In this document: positions 27,934 to 39,395 of the stretch, one piece after another
How the letters are laid out: each line of letters begins with the position of its first letter
How positions within the stretch are numbered: the stretch's first letter is position 1
Source of the DNA: Cichorium intybus
Lineage: Eukaryota; Streptophyta; Magnoliopsida; Asterales; Asteraceae
DNA length: 64,000 nucleotides
NCBI GenBank assembly: GCA_023525715.1
Contig: CM042012.1
Coordinates: 45,361,441 to 45,425,440 of the forward strand
Reading direction: 5' to 3'
Notes under the pieces: model-generated
The model's input: only the letters and a program-made list of their open reading frames with translations
The model's database searches: none
Told to the model about the DNA's origin: nothing
Program-made: the position numbers and the translations under genes

Positions 27934-28896
27934 TTACATCAAAAAATGATAATGAGCCATTTGTTTTAAGATTGATAATCTCGCATTCAATACACCATAA
28001 GCACGCTTAAGAACATTCATGAGTTGTGCATGACCATGATTGACTTTTTCTTCCTTAACTAATGCTCGTTGTCGTCGAAAATAGGCTAACCAATATCTCA
28101 TATTTCGGTAGGGAGTCATGAATCCACGAGTATTGGTATATGCAGCGTCACAAAGGTAATATTTATATATAAATGTAAATGTGATGCCTATTATGTAAAG
28201 AGTATATAATGTATTTAATAATAAATTTTATAAAAACTTAGAACCTAGTGGAGGAAATGGGAAGCCCGAACTCGGATCAGATGGAACGTCTTTCAAAACT
28301 CGTGAATCATGTGATATGCCCTCTCATCCATCCATACAAAGGTGAATATCATATCAAAATCACAAACTCCTAATACATTTTGATAACATTCACATTTTAT
28401 TCTTCCCCTATAACGAGTTTGTTTACCAACGAGCACGACTACATATACAAGAGTTCCATCTAATGCACTTATTGCTCCAGAAAATATCTCCCTTAACCTT
28501 CTATGTTGCTCTGAGAAATTTTCGGTGTCATTTAAAGATGTTGGCATTATAATTTCTCTTGCAAAACACATCATTTGAGGACATCATGAAAACATTTATG
28601 AACTATTTGTGTGGAGTGTTGAAATCTTCTTTTAATCACTCGAGAATGTTCATTATGTCCTATAATTATCGAAAACATAGCCATATTCTCTTCAATGCTT
28701 ATTGTCCTACTAGTTGCAACCAATTTCTTTGTGTAAAATGATTACATAATAGAACATATGCTTCACGGGAAAGACGCTTCATCTCTTGACATTGTGTAGA
28801 AGATCCATGTACCAATGGTTGTGTATATGCATGTCCAGTTAATATTGAATCATTATCTCTTATTCCTGCAATTATTTTTTGCCTTTGTCGCGTCAA
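27934..28896 (-). pseudogene. PIF/Harbinger DDE nuclease (HARBI1-like) remnant
   Basis: Three minus-strand fragments in order. 28700-28896 is an N-terminal helical part (TRQRQKIIAGIRDND, SREAYVLLCNHF). 28293-28574 carries the catalytic core start (ISALDGTLVYVVV, then RYRGRIKCECYQNVLGVCDF, MIFTFVWMDERAYHM). 27934-28119 is the C-terminal part (MTPYRNMRYWLAYFR, then HAQLMNVLKRAYGVLNARLS). The ALDGT aspartate and the NVLGVCDFDM block correspond to conserved family positions. Frames are disrupted between fragments, with an AT-rich gap at 28120-28290, so it is non-functional. Confidence 0.8.
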
Positions 28897-28949
28897 CCAA
28901 TATCATGAAAGTAAAATGAAAGATAAAATTGTATCATCTGAATCCATTA

Positions 28950-29215
28950 GTGACATGTAACTTGCATAAGTTATAAATTGCATGAGTTGTAAATTGCATA
29001 AAAGTTGTGAATTTGATGAGTTGTAAATTGCATAAACGTTGTAAATTTCATGAGTAGTAAATAGCACAACCAAAAACCATCCAACAAACATCCAAAAACA
29101 ATCCAAAAATACATCCAAAAGTCCTCTAAAAGTCAATTAAAAAAATATCTAAAAGTCATTTAAAAGTCAACCAAAAAATATACAAAAACCACCCAAGAGA
29201 ACATCTTAATGTCAT
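28950..29215. repeat. Degenerate short tandem repeats
   Basis: About four units of ATGAGTTGTAAATTGCATAA (28975-29060), then repeated CATCCAAAA/AAAGTC units (29075-29215). They lie between the nuclease and Myb-like remnants. Confidence 0.6.
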
Positions 29216-29219
29216 CTGA

Positions 29220-29515
29220 ATAATCCATATTTCATTCTTGCATTTCTCAACCATGACTGACAACTTGAAGGCTTTAGGCATAACCAAACTTTTCTAATAT
29301 CGACACTTTCACCAAATAGCAAAAGTGTCGTGCTATATCTTGCATCATTTTCTTCCCATCCCATTTTCTCCAACTTCTCCATACATGCATCCTTATCATT
29401 ATCAAGAGTGTTTTTTTTTCCACGAATGACCTTGCAAGCTTGATAATCTCCTCTCCAACTTCTACTAACCTTAAATTAACCTCTTTGCTTTTCGTTTTGC
29501 TCCCTTCTTTTTGAA
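29220..29515 (-). pseudogene. Myb/SANT-like protein, C-terminal remnant
   Basis: The minus strand reads TLDNDKDACMEKLEKMGWEE, then NDARYSTTLLLFGESVDIRK and VWLCLKPSSCQSWLRNARMK. This matches the C-terminal pattern of the plant Myb/SANT-like proteins that accompany PIF/Harbinger transposases. The N-terminal half of the same protein lies at 32684-32953, beyond the inserted block. The join region (29516-29735) contains stops. Confidence 0.65.
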
Positions 29516-30988
29516 TAAGCTATTGATTCTTCACTTGCACGTGGCCACGTGGGCCTTCCATCTGAGTGCATTGAACATCATCAAAATCATGTTCACGAAA
29601 ATTCTTCAATGGGATGAGGGCTGTAGAAGATGGTCCCCAAGTATGCAAGTCGGTCGCGGTCACCCCATCAAACAATTGGGAGCAACGATCCAGTTATATA
29701 AGGGGTCAAACGTGCTTGTTATGGGATTATAAATAAATATTATCAAACTACAAAAAGAAAACCAATCATATTTTTATTATAAATATCTACATATACTTGT
29801 TCAATTGGTTAAAATATATAAATATTATCAAACTACAAAAAGAAAAACAATCATATTTTTATTATTAAAAACACAATACCTTCGTCTCCATTTCCCATTC
29901 TTCGTCGATTATGTTAAACGTGTTTGTTATGAGCTAAGCAGTTAAAGCGGTAAAAATTCAAATAGCGGCCATTAACGATATTTGGAATCACGATTTTCGC
30001 AGTGGTATAGCGGTGCTATAGTGTTTTTTTGATATTACGTATAATTTATATTATATATAATTTTTATAATAGATTATTAGTATTTCTAACATAATAATAT
30101 GAAATAACAATATGAAAAAACATTCATTAAATCAATAATCTGGAGTACAAGCTTCAAGTTCAACAAAATTCAAGTTTCAAGCATATTATCGAACACTTAA
30201 TATGCATATTGTTGAACTTCCCCTGCACTAGACCTTGCAATTTAATCAATCAATTTTTGTTATTTCAACACCGATTCACTGCTATAGTTACAAACATGGA
30301 TTTCAATGAACATAATCAGAAAGACAATGAACATTATCAAAGCAGAATCATTGATCGAAAGTTGGAGATGACACATGGTAGAATAGAAATCAAAGTCGAA
30401 GCTTCAACTGAATCGGAAATCGAACCTAAACAAAATCGAACCTGAAGTCGGACCTGAAAGAAATCTGACTTGGAGATGGCTGAACTGAAAGTTGCATGGA
30501 ACCACCACAAATCGGAGATGAATTGAAGCAATTAAACCAATACAAACCAGAGATGAATTGAAGCAATTGAACATTTAATCGAACCTGATTCAATATGCTA
30601 GTCAAATTTCAAAATCAAACCTGATTCAATATGCTAATCAAACCTGCAATCAAATGATTTTCTTCAACCTAGTTCCCAGCGATTAATCAAACCTGCAATC
30701 AATTCGATTTCTTCACATCACGATAATCAGACATGATTGCTTGACAATCGTATTGTCCCCTGATTAGCTATATACAGTTAATTAAACCTGCAACCCCGTA
30801 TTCTCCCATGCCTCGTTGATGGTTGATTCAAACAATACATACCTGCAAAAATATTGAGTCGCTATAGGAAGGAGATACAATCGGGAGCTGGTTCTAAAGT
30901 TATCGCACATCAACTCTAGTAAAGACCCAAGCGACGTACTACACCTTATAAATAGCACTTACTGATGTTAAACAAATTCATCCCTTCC

Positions 30989-32455
30989 GCTTCGTTCCCG
31001 AGTTTCATCAAAGGAAAGAAAATAAAAGAAAGGAAAATATGGAAAGAAAAGAAAAGAAGGGAAATGAAATGATTAATTACTTTCGTGATCTTTGTTAGGA
31101 ATCGGACAGGGTACACGCAGCGGAAACACACTATCACACACACACAAACTCACGAAAAATAAAGCAAGAAGAACACAAGGATTTTTACGTGGTTCGGATT
31201 CGGTGCAAATCCTACGTCCACGGGCTGCAACTAGAGAAATCTTATTAACTCAATAAGATTACAATTTACAATTGTTGGTGCATTTTCCTTCAAGTGAATG
31301 CCTATATTTATAGGCTTGAGAATGTATAAAATATATATAATTCTACCCCTCATTTTTGAAAAACTAAAATCTTCACCAACTTCCTTTGAATTCAAAGTTT
31401 TACCTAACAATCTTGAGTTGAAAGGAAATGAAACGAAAATAAAATAATTTCTTTATTCCCGGTTGAAAAGAAGAGAAAGAAAAAGAACAAATTGACAAAT
31501 TTACCCCTAATATATTTTCGCACCAAAAATGATACTAATATTTTAAATTCCAATCAAACTTTCAATATACATTGGGTGACGGGTAATAAGTCTTAATTTT
31601 TTTAGAATGTTATGTGAATTCCTTGAAAATATCAAACGGTTTAAATGTTGAGTTTTGAACTTCAAGTAATGAATGGTTATTTGAGTTTGCTACTTGGCTC
31701 TTCGGGGAATTCACTTTCTACTGAACAACATACAAAAGGTGAAAGTACAATTCGATACACTAGAGAAACCTGAAAGTACTAGATGCAGATACATAGGAAT
31801 ATACAAAGGGGTGAAAGTACAACTCGCATAGCCAATCTATTTGGCTATTTGCACATGGAAACACATAAGTCGAAGATTTTACAAGTGTTTTTCAGCAAAA
31901 AATAGATGCAGATTTTGATGTTACAGGGGAAGATATAGAACCTGCATTTTCTCGTTTCACGTTGATAGAACTACGATTAAGCCACAGAAACAAAATCGTA
32001 TAAAACGATCGAAATAAGGAAGGTACAAACTTCGTTAAGAACATGCCAGTAAATTCAAAGAAAGTTCGAATCAACAGAGACGGCTATTGGTTACGTCGAG
32101 ACGAACAACCGATTGGCAGATTAAACGAAAACTCACCTGTAATAGAGGGAGATTTATACAAACCAATTGGCAGATTTCACGATGCAGGTTCAAAGACGCA
32201 ACCTCTAGTATATATAACAGGGTTGAGGGGTAAATATGTCAAGATAATAGATAAACATCACGAGGTAATCTCGTTTTCTCCAAATCCCTCCAATTTGGGA
32301 GGAAAGGTTGGAGGGATAAACATCATCATATGATCCGTTCCCTTCTTTCCAAATCATTCCCAAAAAAAACTAGGGAACACCAATTTCGTATACTTTCTTT
32401 TCATATCCCTCCTTTTCTTTCACCTTCCTTCCTTAAGTGGTACTCGGGAACAAGG
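30989..32455. mobile_element. Possible small TIR element (GTTCCCGAGT ends)
   Basis: The left end GCTTCGTTCCCGAGT and right end ACTCGGGAACAAGGC are imperfect inverted repeats, followed inward by purine-rich (left) and pyrimidine-rich (right) stretches. The target duplication is unclear. It contains the copia solo LTR at 31093. The open frame at 32043-32333 is not recognised. Confidence 0.4.
31093..31409 (-). mobile_element. Copia solo LTR, 317 bp
   Basis: Ends TGTTAGG...CCTAACA, with a perfect 5-bp target duplication ATCTT at 31088-31092 and 31410-31414. On the minus strand it has a TATA box (CCTATAAATATAGG, about 31308-31321) and a downstream GAACCACGTAAAAATCC block (about 31175-31192), both typical of short copia LTRs. 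No internal region remains, so one LTR was left by LTR-LTR recombination. Confidence 0.85.
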
Positions 32456-32683
32456 CGTTCAGCTTTTTAAAGTGGGTTAACTCCTAAATTTAAATGGTCA
32501 GCAAAAGTTTCAAAATTTTGAATAGCAAGCTATAACCGCAATAGCGATTGATCAAATTGCGGTAAATACGCTGCTATTAACGGGAGCGCTATTTTGAAAC
32601 GCTAAATGAAATATCTTAGCGGTGTGTGGCGCTAAGCACTATAACGTCGCTATAGCGCGCTATTGACTGCATAGGTTATGAGA

Positions 32684-32953
32684 TTATAAATATTTCCCAT
32701 TTTCTTTTTTAGTTTCATCCACGTGGCACGTCACATACTTTCCTCTTAAGTAGTCGTATTGGTTTTTCATTTGTTTTTGATCTACTATAAATTCGGGTTC
32801 GGTTTTTAGTCTTTCCGCTACAACCTTCCATGAGCTTGCTTTCAAGCTACTACCCATCCGACCATTAGTTGTCACTTCATGTATACATGCTTCAAGAAAC
32901 ATTTTGACCAAACAATCTTGCTTCCAAGTAACTCTAGCCCTCTTTTGTGACAT
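32684..32953 (-). pseudogene. Myb/SANT-like protein, N-terminal remnant
   Basis: The start ATG at 32953 gives MSQKRARVTWKQDCLVKMFL, then SSLKASSWKVVAERLKTE, then DQKQMKNQYDYLRGKY. This is the Myb/SANT-like (Myb_DNA-bind_3 type) DNA-binding domain with its W...W spacing and KNQYD.LR motif. It is cut off by the insertion. Its partner DDE nuclease lies at 27934-28896. In PIF/Harbinger the Myb-like protein binds TIRs and escorts the transposase. Confidence 0.75.
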
Positions 32954-33204
32954 GACTAGTATAAATTGAATGGCACAAACAATTTCAGCAAAAAAAACAT
33001 CCAAAGTTCACATATACTTTAATAGATTTCAGAAAATGGACAAGAACATATAATCATAATCATAATTTTCTGATTTCACATATAAATAATCTAATTTCAG
33101 GAAATAGACCACAATATTTAACATAATCATAACTTTCTTATTTCAAAAAACATGACAATTTTATGATTTCAGCAAATGGCCAAGAACAAATTCTGATTTT
33201 GTAA

Positions 33205-33312
33205 CAACAATCTGATTTCATCCAATAGAACAACAATTTGATTTCATAAAATAGAACAACAAGTTTTGATTTCATCCAATAGAATAACAATCTGATTTCA
33301 TGCAATCATAAT
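33205..33312. repeat. 26-28 bp minisatellite, four units
   Basis: Units resembling CAACAATCTGATTTCATCCA plus ATAGAA occur four times in tandem. A looser form extends upstream. Confidence 0.7.
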
Positions 33313-33532
33313 ATCTAATGGTATAAACTAGAAACAAACGATTTCAGCAAAATATGAAATCAGCAAAATCTTATTTCTAATGGTATAACCTCAATTCATA
33401 GCGTCATAAGATTTTCCGGAATCAATCTTTAACGTCGTCATTATCTTCTTGACTACTTTAGACCACGATATTAGCTTCTTGACCATTAACAGTCCATATA
33501 AAATTCATGTTCCTTGAAACACTTAAATCTAT

Positions 33533-33900
33533 GGGTGTCAAAAACCCTCTGTGGGACCCTGTTCCCTTAAGGGGTATTTTTAGAATGTTTTTGGGTATGA
33601 GGGTGAGGCCAAGACCCCGTTGCGTGGGAAGGGGGGTGGTAAATAATATTTTATATTTAATTACTTTTATTTATAAAGATAAATGTTAAGCTTAGAGTAG
33701 CCATAAAGTAGTATATGTTTTGTATTTGAATAATTAGAGTAATATGTAAGGCAAAATGAAATAATCCAGTGAAAAATAAAGTAAATAATGCTAAGTGGGA
33801 GAGGGGGGGGGGAGGGGGGGTCTTCGGGCCAAATGGGGTTAGGGGGATTTCGAAGGCGGGGTGGGGGAGGCTTCCCCCATCTGTTTAACACTGTTGACAT
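33533..33900. other. G-rich segment with possible inverted ends
   Basis: The left side GGGTGTCAAAAACCCTC and right side TTGACATCC are weakly inverted. The interior holds dense G runs, notably 33800-33828 (runs of ten and eight G), followed by GGGGTTAGGGGG and GGGGTGGGGG. This could form G-quadruplexes. No gene. Confidence 0.45.
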
Positions 33901-35479
33901 CCTTACTTAATTCATGATTTGAACACCGTCTATCGAATTATGTTTCCACGCTTCATGAGTGCCAGTTATTTTCTTCTCCCCGTCATCAACATTTTTCCTT
34001 TTGTATTTTATTATACATAAGAGATCGATTACTGAGTTGAGTTGATAAGTAGTTCAAGTGTATATCATTAAGAATATATTAGTACATTACTGTGTACTAT
34101 GTCAACTAAGCTCGTCTCTATAATATGAGAACGTTTAAAAATGATATAATTGTACCTTTCATGATTGATTACAAGGAAATCGAAAAGGAATTAACATAAA
34201 ATATATGTGGGTTCAACGGTCTCCAATTACTAATAATATTGTCTCCCACAACTAATAACAAAAGTACAAAGATAGCCAATTAAAAAAGATGATTGGTATA
34301 ACATGAGCTCTGCATGTTGTGATTTACTATATGTGAATTATTTGTTTGCGCCCAATAATCTTTTTTATTAATAATGTGGACGCCAGATATTGCAACATTC
34401 TTTTTTACATGGAGGGTGATGGGGTCTAGTACTATTATCATGGTATTGATAATAAAGTCTCGTTTTCGGTTTTCCCAGGGTGGTAGCTAGGGATTGTATC
34501 GCTTTCATCTTTCCTAGGGTATGCCCTACAAAGTGAGTCTTGCAATGACAAGTTTTTGGTCCATTTGATGAGCAACACTCCACAGTTTAATATACGAGGT
34601 GACATGGAATATTATCATTTATCATTTGCATTTAACATTGTTAAAGATCCATTTTAAGAACAACATCGTTACAGGTGACATATGAACGTCAAATCATGAC
34701 ATACTTATGGCCAAAGTACATATGAATAACTATGAGTATCATCAAAGATGCATGTTATGGGCAATACTAATAATGATACCCTTCCTTGGCTTTTACTGTC
34801 AAATTGCATCAAGATTCAAGATTCATCCTAAAGAAACAATGTCACATATATCAGCCTCAAATCACGATGCTTATTGTTAATATAATACATGATATAAGAT
34901 GGGTCCCATTGAAGAACCTATAAAAGGCTTAGTGTGGTTGAGGAATATTGGAAAGTGGCCTTTTACACTAGCACACTTTACAAGATGTCTGAATTATTGG
35001 AGAAAACTAATGTGCCCAAGAACAGTCACCCACATGGTAATGGCCATGGCCACAGATATTGGGTCTAAGGCTCTTGGATTCCCAAATTAAAACTCAATAG
35101 TTTGGTCCCAGCATTCAAGTGCTCAATCTCCTAATTTGCATTTCAATTTTATCTCAAACATGACAAGTATGAGGATTTGTGTTCTACTTCATCTTAGCAA
35201 AAGAATAGTAGTGTACTATGAAGAAGAATAAACTTATATCCTTTGAAACTTATTCCCACTTGTTGGTGGTTATAATTCGTAAATAAATATATTAACTTTA
35301 CTTTTCTGTATATAGAAACTCTTATCAAATATATATTAAGAGTAACTTTAGAAGGAATAGCAATGGTAGTTTATAAAGTTTTTAAATCTGAAACCAGTCC
35401 TAAATGTTAAGAGGTAACATGGAAAATCTTGGATGCAGAATCATATAAGTTGTTTGATAAGTAAATCGATGTCAATGTC
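33901..35479. other. Intergenic, no gene recognised
   Basis: Unique-looking AT-rich sequence. A TATA-like CCTATAAAAGGC occurs near 34917-34928, but no convincing coding region follows. Short open frames at 34368-34583 and 34899-35090 show no family I know. Confidence 0.35.
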
Positions 35480-35482
35480 TAA

Positions 35483-35628
35483 GGGCACGTTCCCGTTTGG
35501 CAAAACTAGCTGGAAGTTGGTAGCAGGTAGCAGGTAGCAGGTAGCAGGTAGCAGGTAGCTGGTAGCAGGTAGCTGGTAGCCTGTAACTGTTAGCTGGTAG
35601 TTGGAAGCGCTCGGCGCCAAACACATCC
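35483..35628. mobile_element. 146-bp MITE with 7-bp internal tandem array
   Basis: Target-like TAA at 35480-35482 and 35629-35631. Ends GGGCACGTT...TTTGGC and, inverted, GGATGTGTTTGGC. The middle (35519-35580) is a tandem array of the 7-mer TAGCAGG with a few TAGCTGG variants, about nine units. The TAA target suggests PIF/Harbinger. Confidence 0.6.
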
Positions 35629-35631
35629 TAA

Positions 35632-36310
35632 ATATGTATATTTGTCCATACCGACTCTCTAAACGTTATTTAATACCTAGTTGAGAAAAGATCTGCATGT
35701 ATAAGTTGACTAATGTCGTAACCAGATATTGTATAGACTCTCTTTATATATTTCAGTGTGCTGTTTCTCTAGTTGCTCTATCTATCGAATCTATTATAGT
35801 TAAATACTTAAATTATTAGGTATATGTCAGATTTGTGCTCTTGAACCCTATTCATAGTTGGAACATATTCACTGATCCTGTTTTCATTTCTTTTAAAAAA
35901 CAAGAGGGGTGCCTAAATTAGCGGATTCAAAATATCCAAAACCGAAAATCAAACCCAAGAAAATAAAGCGTATGGATTTTTAGGTTAACTAAAAAGCAGA
36001 AGAGCCATACTAAAAAAACCAAAAGAAGTTTTTTTTTTTTTTTTTTTTTTTCATTTATAATGTCTGCTAACCCACTAATAATTAACTCGTATCAATTTGT
36101 AACACTAGCCTATTTAAAAAGTTTTACAGTTAGAACCTTCTTGAAGAGTTGAAGAATTCGTTTTTGGATTTAACTGTGTACTTTTATTGAATTTATACGT
36201 TATGCATATTTTTTAACTATCACTAATCTTAGTTTGAAATCTTCGTTCAAAGTTGATGGAAAACTAACTTTTGATATTTGATACTTCAAATATATATTTA
36301 TTAGCTAAAA
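35632..36310. other. Intergenic, with a T tract
   Basis: No gene. A poly(T) run of about 22 bases near 36030-36051 could be the poly(A) tail of a minus-strand retroposed sequence, but I see no recognisable body. Confidence 0.35.
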
Positions 36311-36321
36311 ACAGTTAACTA

Positions 36322-36499
36322 GGGGTCAGCATAATAACCGAAAAACCGAACCATAGCTGATATAACCGAACCATTAATAAAAAAGGTGGTGTGGTTTATT
36401 ATTTTTATTAACCGAATCATAATGGTTCGGTTTTGGTTTTTCTGTAAAACCGAACCGTATATAACCGAATCGAACCAATTAATAAATATATATTTGAAA

Positions 36500-36551
<52 letters not shown>

Positions 36552-36554
36552 TTT

Positions 36555-36609
<55 letters not shown>

Positions 36610-36620
36610 TTTCAAATATA

Positions 36621-36674
<54 letters not shown>

Positions 36675-36678
36675 CATG

Positions 36679-36758
<80 letters not shown>

Positions 36759-37325
36759 CATGTTCTTAATCTAATCCTTAAAAATTTTAGATCAAGGCTG
36801 GATACATACTCATTAGGAAACTAATAAGTCTATAAAAACTAAAAATAAACTAATTTGAATACAAGCGATGCACTATTCACTAACGTTAGTTTTGGAAAGG
36901 ATGATACTAAAAAGAAAATTTGGTTCCTTTTTGTGATGAAAAAATAATATCATATAATAAATGTAGTAAAATTTTAAAAGTAAACCAAATCGTTTTTAAC
37001 GCTTGCATGGATTCTAGTGTACAATTGTAAAATATTAAAATTCGATACTACCTTTAATGGTTAATATCATTATTTTGACTTTTGAGACAATTTAACTCTT
37101 ATATTCATACAAAGCATAGAAAGCTATATATAAATGAACTTTAAAATGTTATATAATTATGGTTAACCATTATTAACCATTAACCAAAACCATTAACCGA
37201 TTAAAACCGTTAACCATAACAAATATTAACCATAACCAATGGCTACTAAAATGCGTTAACCGATTGTAATGTTTATGGTTCGGTTTTGGCCACTAACCGA
37301 ACCAAACCGCCTCATTCACACCCCT
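36322..37325. mobile_element. 1.0-kb element with 11-bp target duplication
   Basis: Perfect 11-bp direct repeats ACAGTTAACTA at 36311-36321 and 37326-37336 flank GGGGTCAGC...TTCACACCCCT. The ends are short imperfect inverted repeats, followed inward by many ACCGAACC/GGTTCGGTT motifs on both sides (36340-36480 and 37160-37310). The middle holds four (TA)n stretches separated by two TTATTTTTCAAATA copies (36509-36754). The long target duplication would fit a MULE or a retroposon; the superfamily is not settled. No coding. Confidence 0.75.
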
Positions 37326-37453
37326 ACAGTTAACTAGCTAACCGGATAAGTAAATCTAAAAACCATTGAATCATTTATCACTTAACCTAGTTTTGTAATT
37401 GAAAGTTGGATTCAAGAAAATATCATGATTTCAACTTAAATTGGATAGGCTTA

Positions 37454-38151
37454 GGGCATCTCCAACCCCACTCTATTTATAAAGTTACTTCCTTTTTTAC
37501 CCTATTTCTCTCTAACCCAACACTATAACCCACTCTATATTTATGTTTTTGAATAGTATTACTTCAAATATAGAGTAATACTATTCATTTACACCAAATA
37601 TAGAGTTAATGTTTCACTTGTCATTTTTAGTCCTCCGATTTTTATATTTATACATTTCTAGTTTATTTAAATATAATAACAAATATTTATAATCATATTA
37701 TATATATTAAATGATATTAATTAATTATAATTATCAAAATTGAATATTTATATATCGAATTCATATAAAAACTTACATATATTTAAAAAAAATTAAAGCA
37801 CGATAACATATTTTATAAATGTACTTTTAATATTTAATAAATTTTGTATTAATAAAATCATAAATTCTTCTAATTAATTATATACGAATAAATTATTTTG
37901 TTATTAATGTTTTGATAACATATTTTAGAATATTATTACAATAAAAAGATAGAGTAATAATATGTTAAAAGTTAATAAGTAGAAGGAGAGATTTTGACAA
38001 TTTTTGTAAATAAAGAAAAAAGAATATGCTAGGAATATACATTTTAAAGTAAAAATAGTGTGAAAAATAGAGGTGAGTTGTAGATGATCAACTTTTTACA
38101 TTATTTTTTACTTCAAAAATAGAGTAAAAAATAGAGGTTGGTTGGAGATGG
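37454..38151. mobile_element. PIF/Harbinger-like MITE (GGGCATCTCCAACC)
   Basis: Target duplication TTA at 37451-37453 and 38152-38154. Ends GGGCATCTCCAACC and, inverted, GGTTGGAGATGGTC (12 of 14). Subterminal TATAGAGT/AAATAGAG motifs are repeated at both ends. AT-rich and non-coding, 698 bp. Confidence 0.75.
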
Positions 38152-38169
38152 TCTTAGTGGCTTACACCA

Positions 38170-38500
38170 TGTCATGGAGGTAGAAATACACAAATCGGAT
38201 TTTTTTCAAAACCGGATCGGATTTGGTCAATAAAGTCAAAACCGGATTGGGCCAAAATCGGATCAGATTGAAAACCGGATTCGGACAAAATTTATACTCA
38301 AAACCAGATTGGGTCAACGTGGTCAAAATCGGTTTTACATGCCGGTTTAACAAACTGGTTTGGCAAAAACTAGTTTTAAAATTTATATATCCAAACCGGT
38401 TCGAACCGCATCGGATTGAGAAACCCGATTAGATCGAAGGAAACCGGTTTCAAAACCGGATCGATCGGATCTGATCAAAAACCAGATTCAGATCAAGAAA
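38170..38500. repeat. AAACCGGAT-rich repeat
   Basis: More than ten copies of ACCGGAT/ATCGGAT/AACCGGTT in 300 bp. A direct repeat of about 40 bp (CATGATTTCAACTTA.ATTGG plus ATAGGCTTA) lies at about 37420-37454 and again at 38500-38533, bracketing both this repeat and the MITE to its left. The open frames across it are by-products of the repeat. Confidence 0.6.
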
Positions 38501-38533
38501 CATCATGATTTCAACTTACATTGGATAGGCTTA

Positions 38534-39395
38534 CACCACGATGGAGGCAACTATTTCTTGGGTCAAAGTAGAAATTCAATTCTTTGGGCCTACCCATGAC
38601 TTAATGCCATTATGTACCTTTTTGTTATCCTCTCTCCTTCCACTGTTCCAAACTCGATCCCAGCCCGAGCTAAACATATTTAGTTGAAAAGACTAATAAC
38701 GTAAGTATTATAAGTTTGACTAATATTAAATCTAACCATTTTTTTCTAAAAAGCCACACATAGTTTTAAAAACTCTATCGCGGTCGTTATTATCTTGGTT
38801 GATTCTATCCGTACCTCCCCCCCCCCCCCCCAAAAAAAACTTACACACACAAAATTACTATGTATACCCCCGTGAATATGTGTGTTGGGGATACATATAT
38901 CACAACTCATTATCTTTTGTTGCCGATTTTGATAAGTTTTTTAGTTCTAATAAAACAACTTATGTTTACAAAAAAGATCATCATGGTCACCGTTTGTTTT
39001 TTGTTATAGTTTTATGTCTTATTTTATCAATAATAAAAGAATGTATCAAATTTTATAAATTGTTGTCCTCTATAACAGATAAACATTGGAAGCAAATATT
39101 ACAAGTCATTTGCAGAAAAAGATTATACAACAATTTTTTATGAGTGAATTTTGGTTTCCTGTGTGCAGCTTTTTGCCCACGTGGTGAATGAAGAGGGTGC
39201 TTAAGTGGATTCATCAAAGGTTGGAGTCGTTATGCATTGTAGAGTGCCTTAAAACCCAAATTATGTAAAGAGTTTTCCCAAGTTGACGGGATGCGCTCAC
39301 TAATTTATCCAATATTTTCTAATACCGCTTTCCTTTGACTAAATTGACCTGAAAGAGTGAACATTTTGAATATGGGAAAGATCAAGAGAAGGCTT
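38534..39395. other. Intergenic, with a C run
   Basis: No gene recognised. A run of about 14 C followed by A8 lies at 38817-38838. Confidence 0.4.

Larger units (their letters stand above)
29736..32674. mobile_element. Insertion inside the Harbinger Myb-like gene
   Basis: A 2.9 kb block flanked by the near-identical 18-mers GTTATGGGATTATAAATA (29718-29735) and GTTATGAGATTATAAATA (32675-32692); 17 of 18 match and the last 11 match perfectly. This looks like a long target duplication. Near both ends are GCGCTATAGCG/TAGCGGT-type motifs (29945-30025 and 32520-32665). Its interior holds a TIR element and a copia solo LTR. I cannot assign the outer insertion to a superfamily, and no coding domain is seen. 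Confidence 0.5.
27404..33005 (-). mobile_element. Decayed PIF/Harbinger element, split by insertion
   Basis: The left end GGGGTTGTTTGATAG follows TAA, a possible PIF-type target. On the minus strand a Myb/SANT-like protein and a DDE nuclease are both recognisable, the usual two-gene content of PIF/Harbinger. The Myb-like gene is split by about 2.9 kb of inserted sequence (29736-32674). No right TIR was found, so that end is lost or too diverged. The upper coordinate is the last recognised coding sequence plus its start. Confidence 0.7.

Noticed and set aside
34899..35090. Gene downstream of a strong TATA-like CCTATAAAAGGC
   Set aside because: The 63-codon frame starts upstream of the TATA-like box, has no known domain, and no splice structure could be followed.
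38162..38432. Antiparallel 63- and 69-codon frames
   Set aside because: Both are produced by the AAACCGGAT repeat and have repetitive composition.
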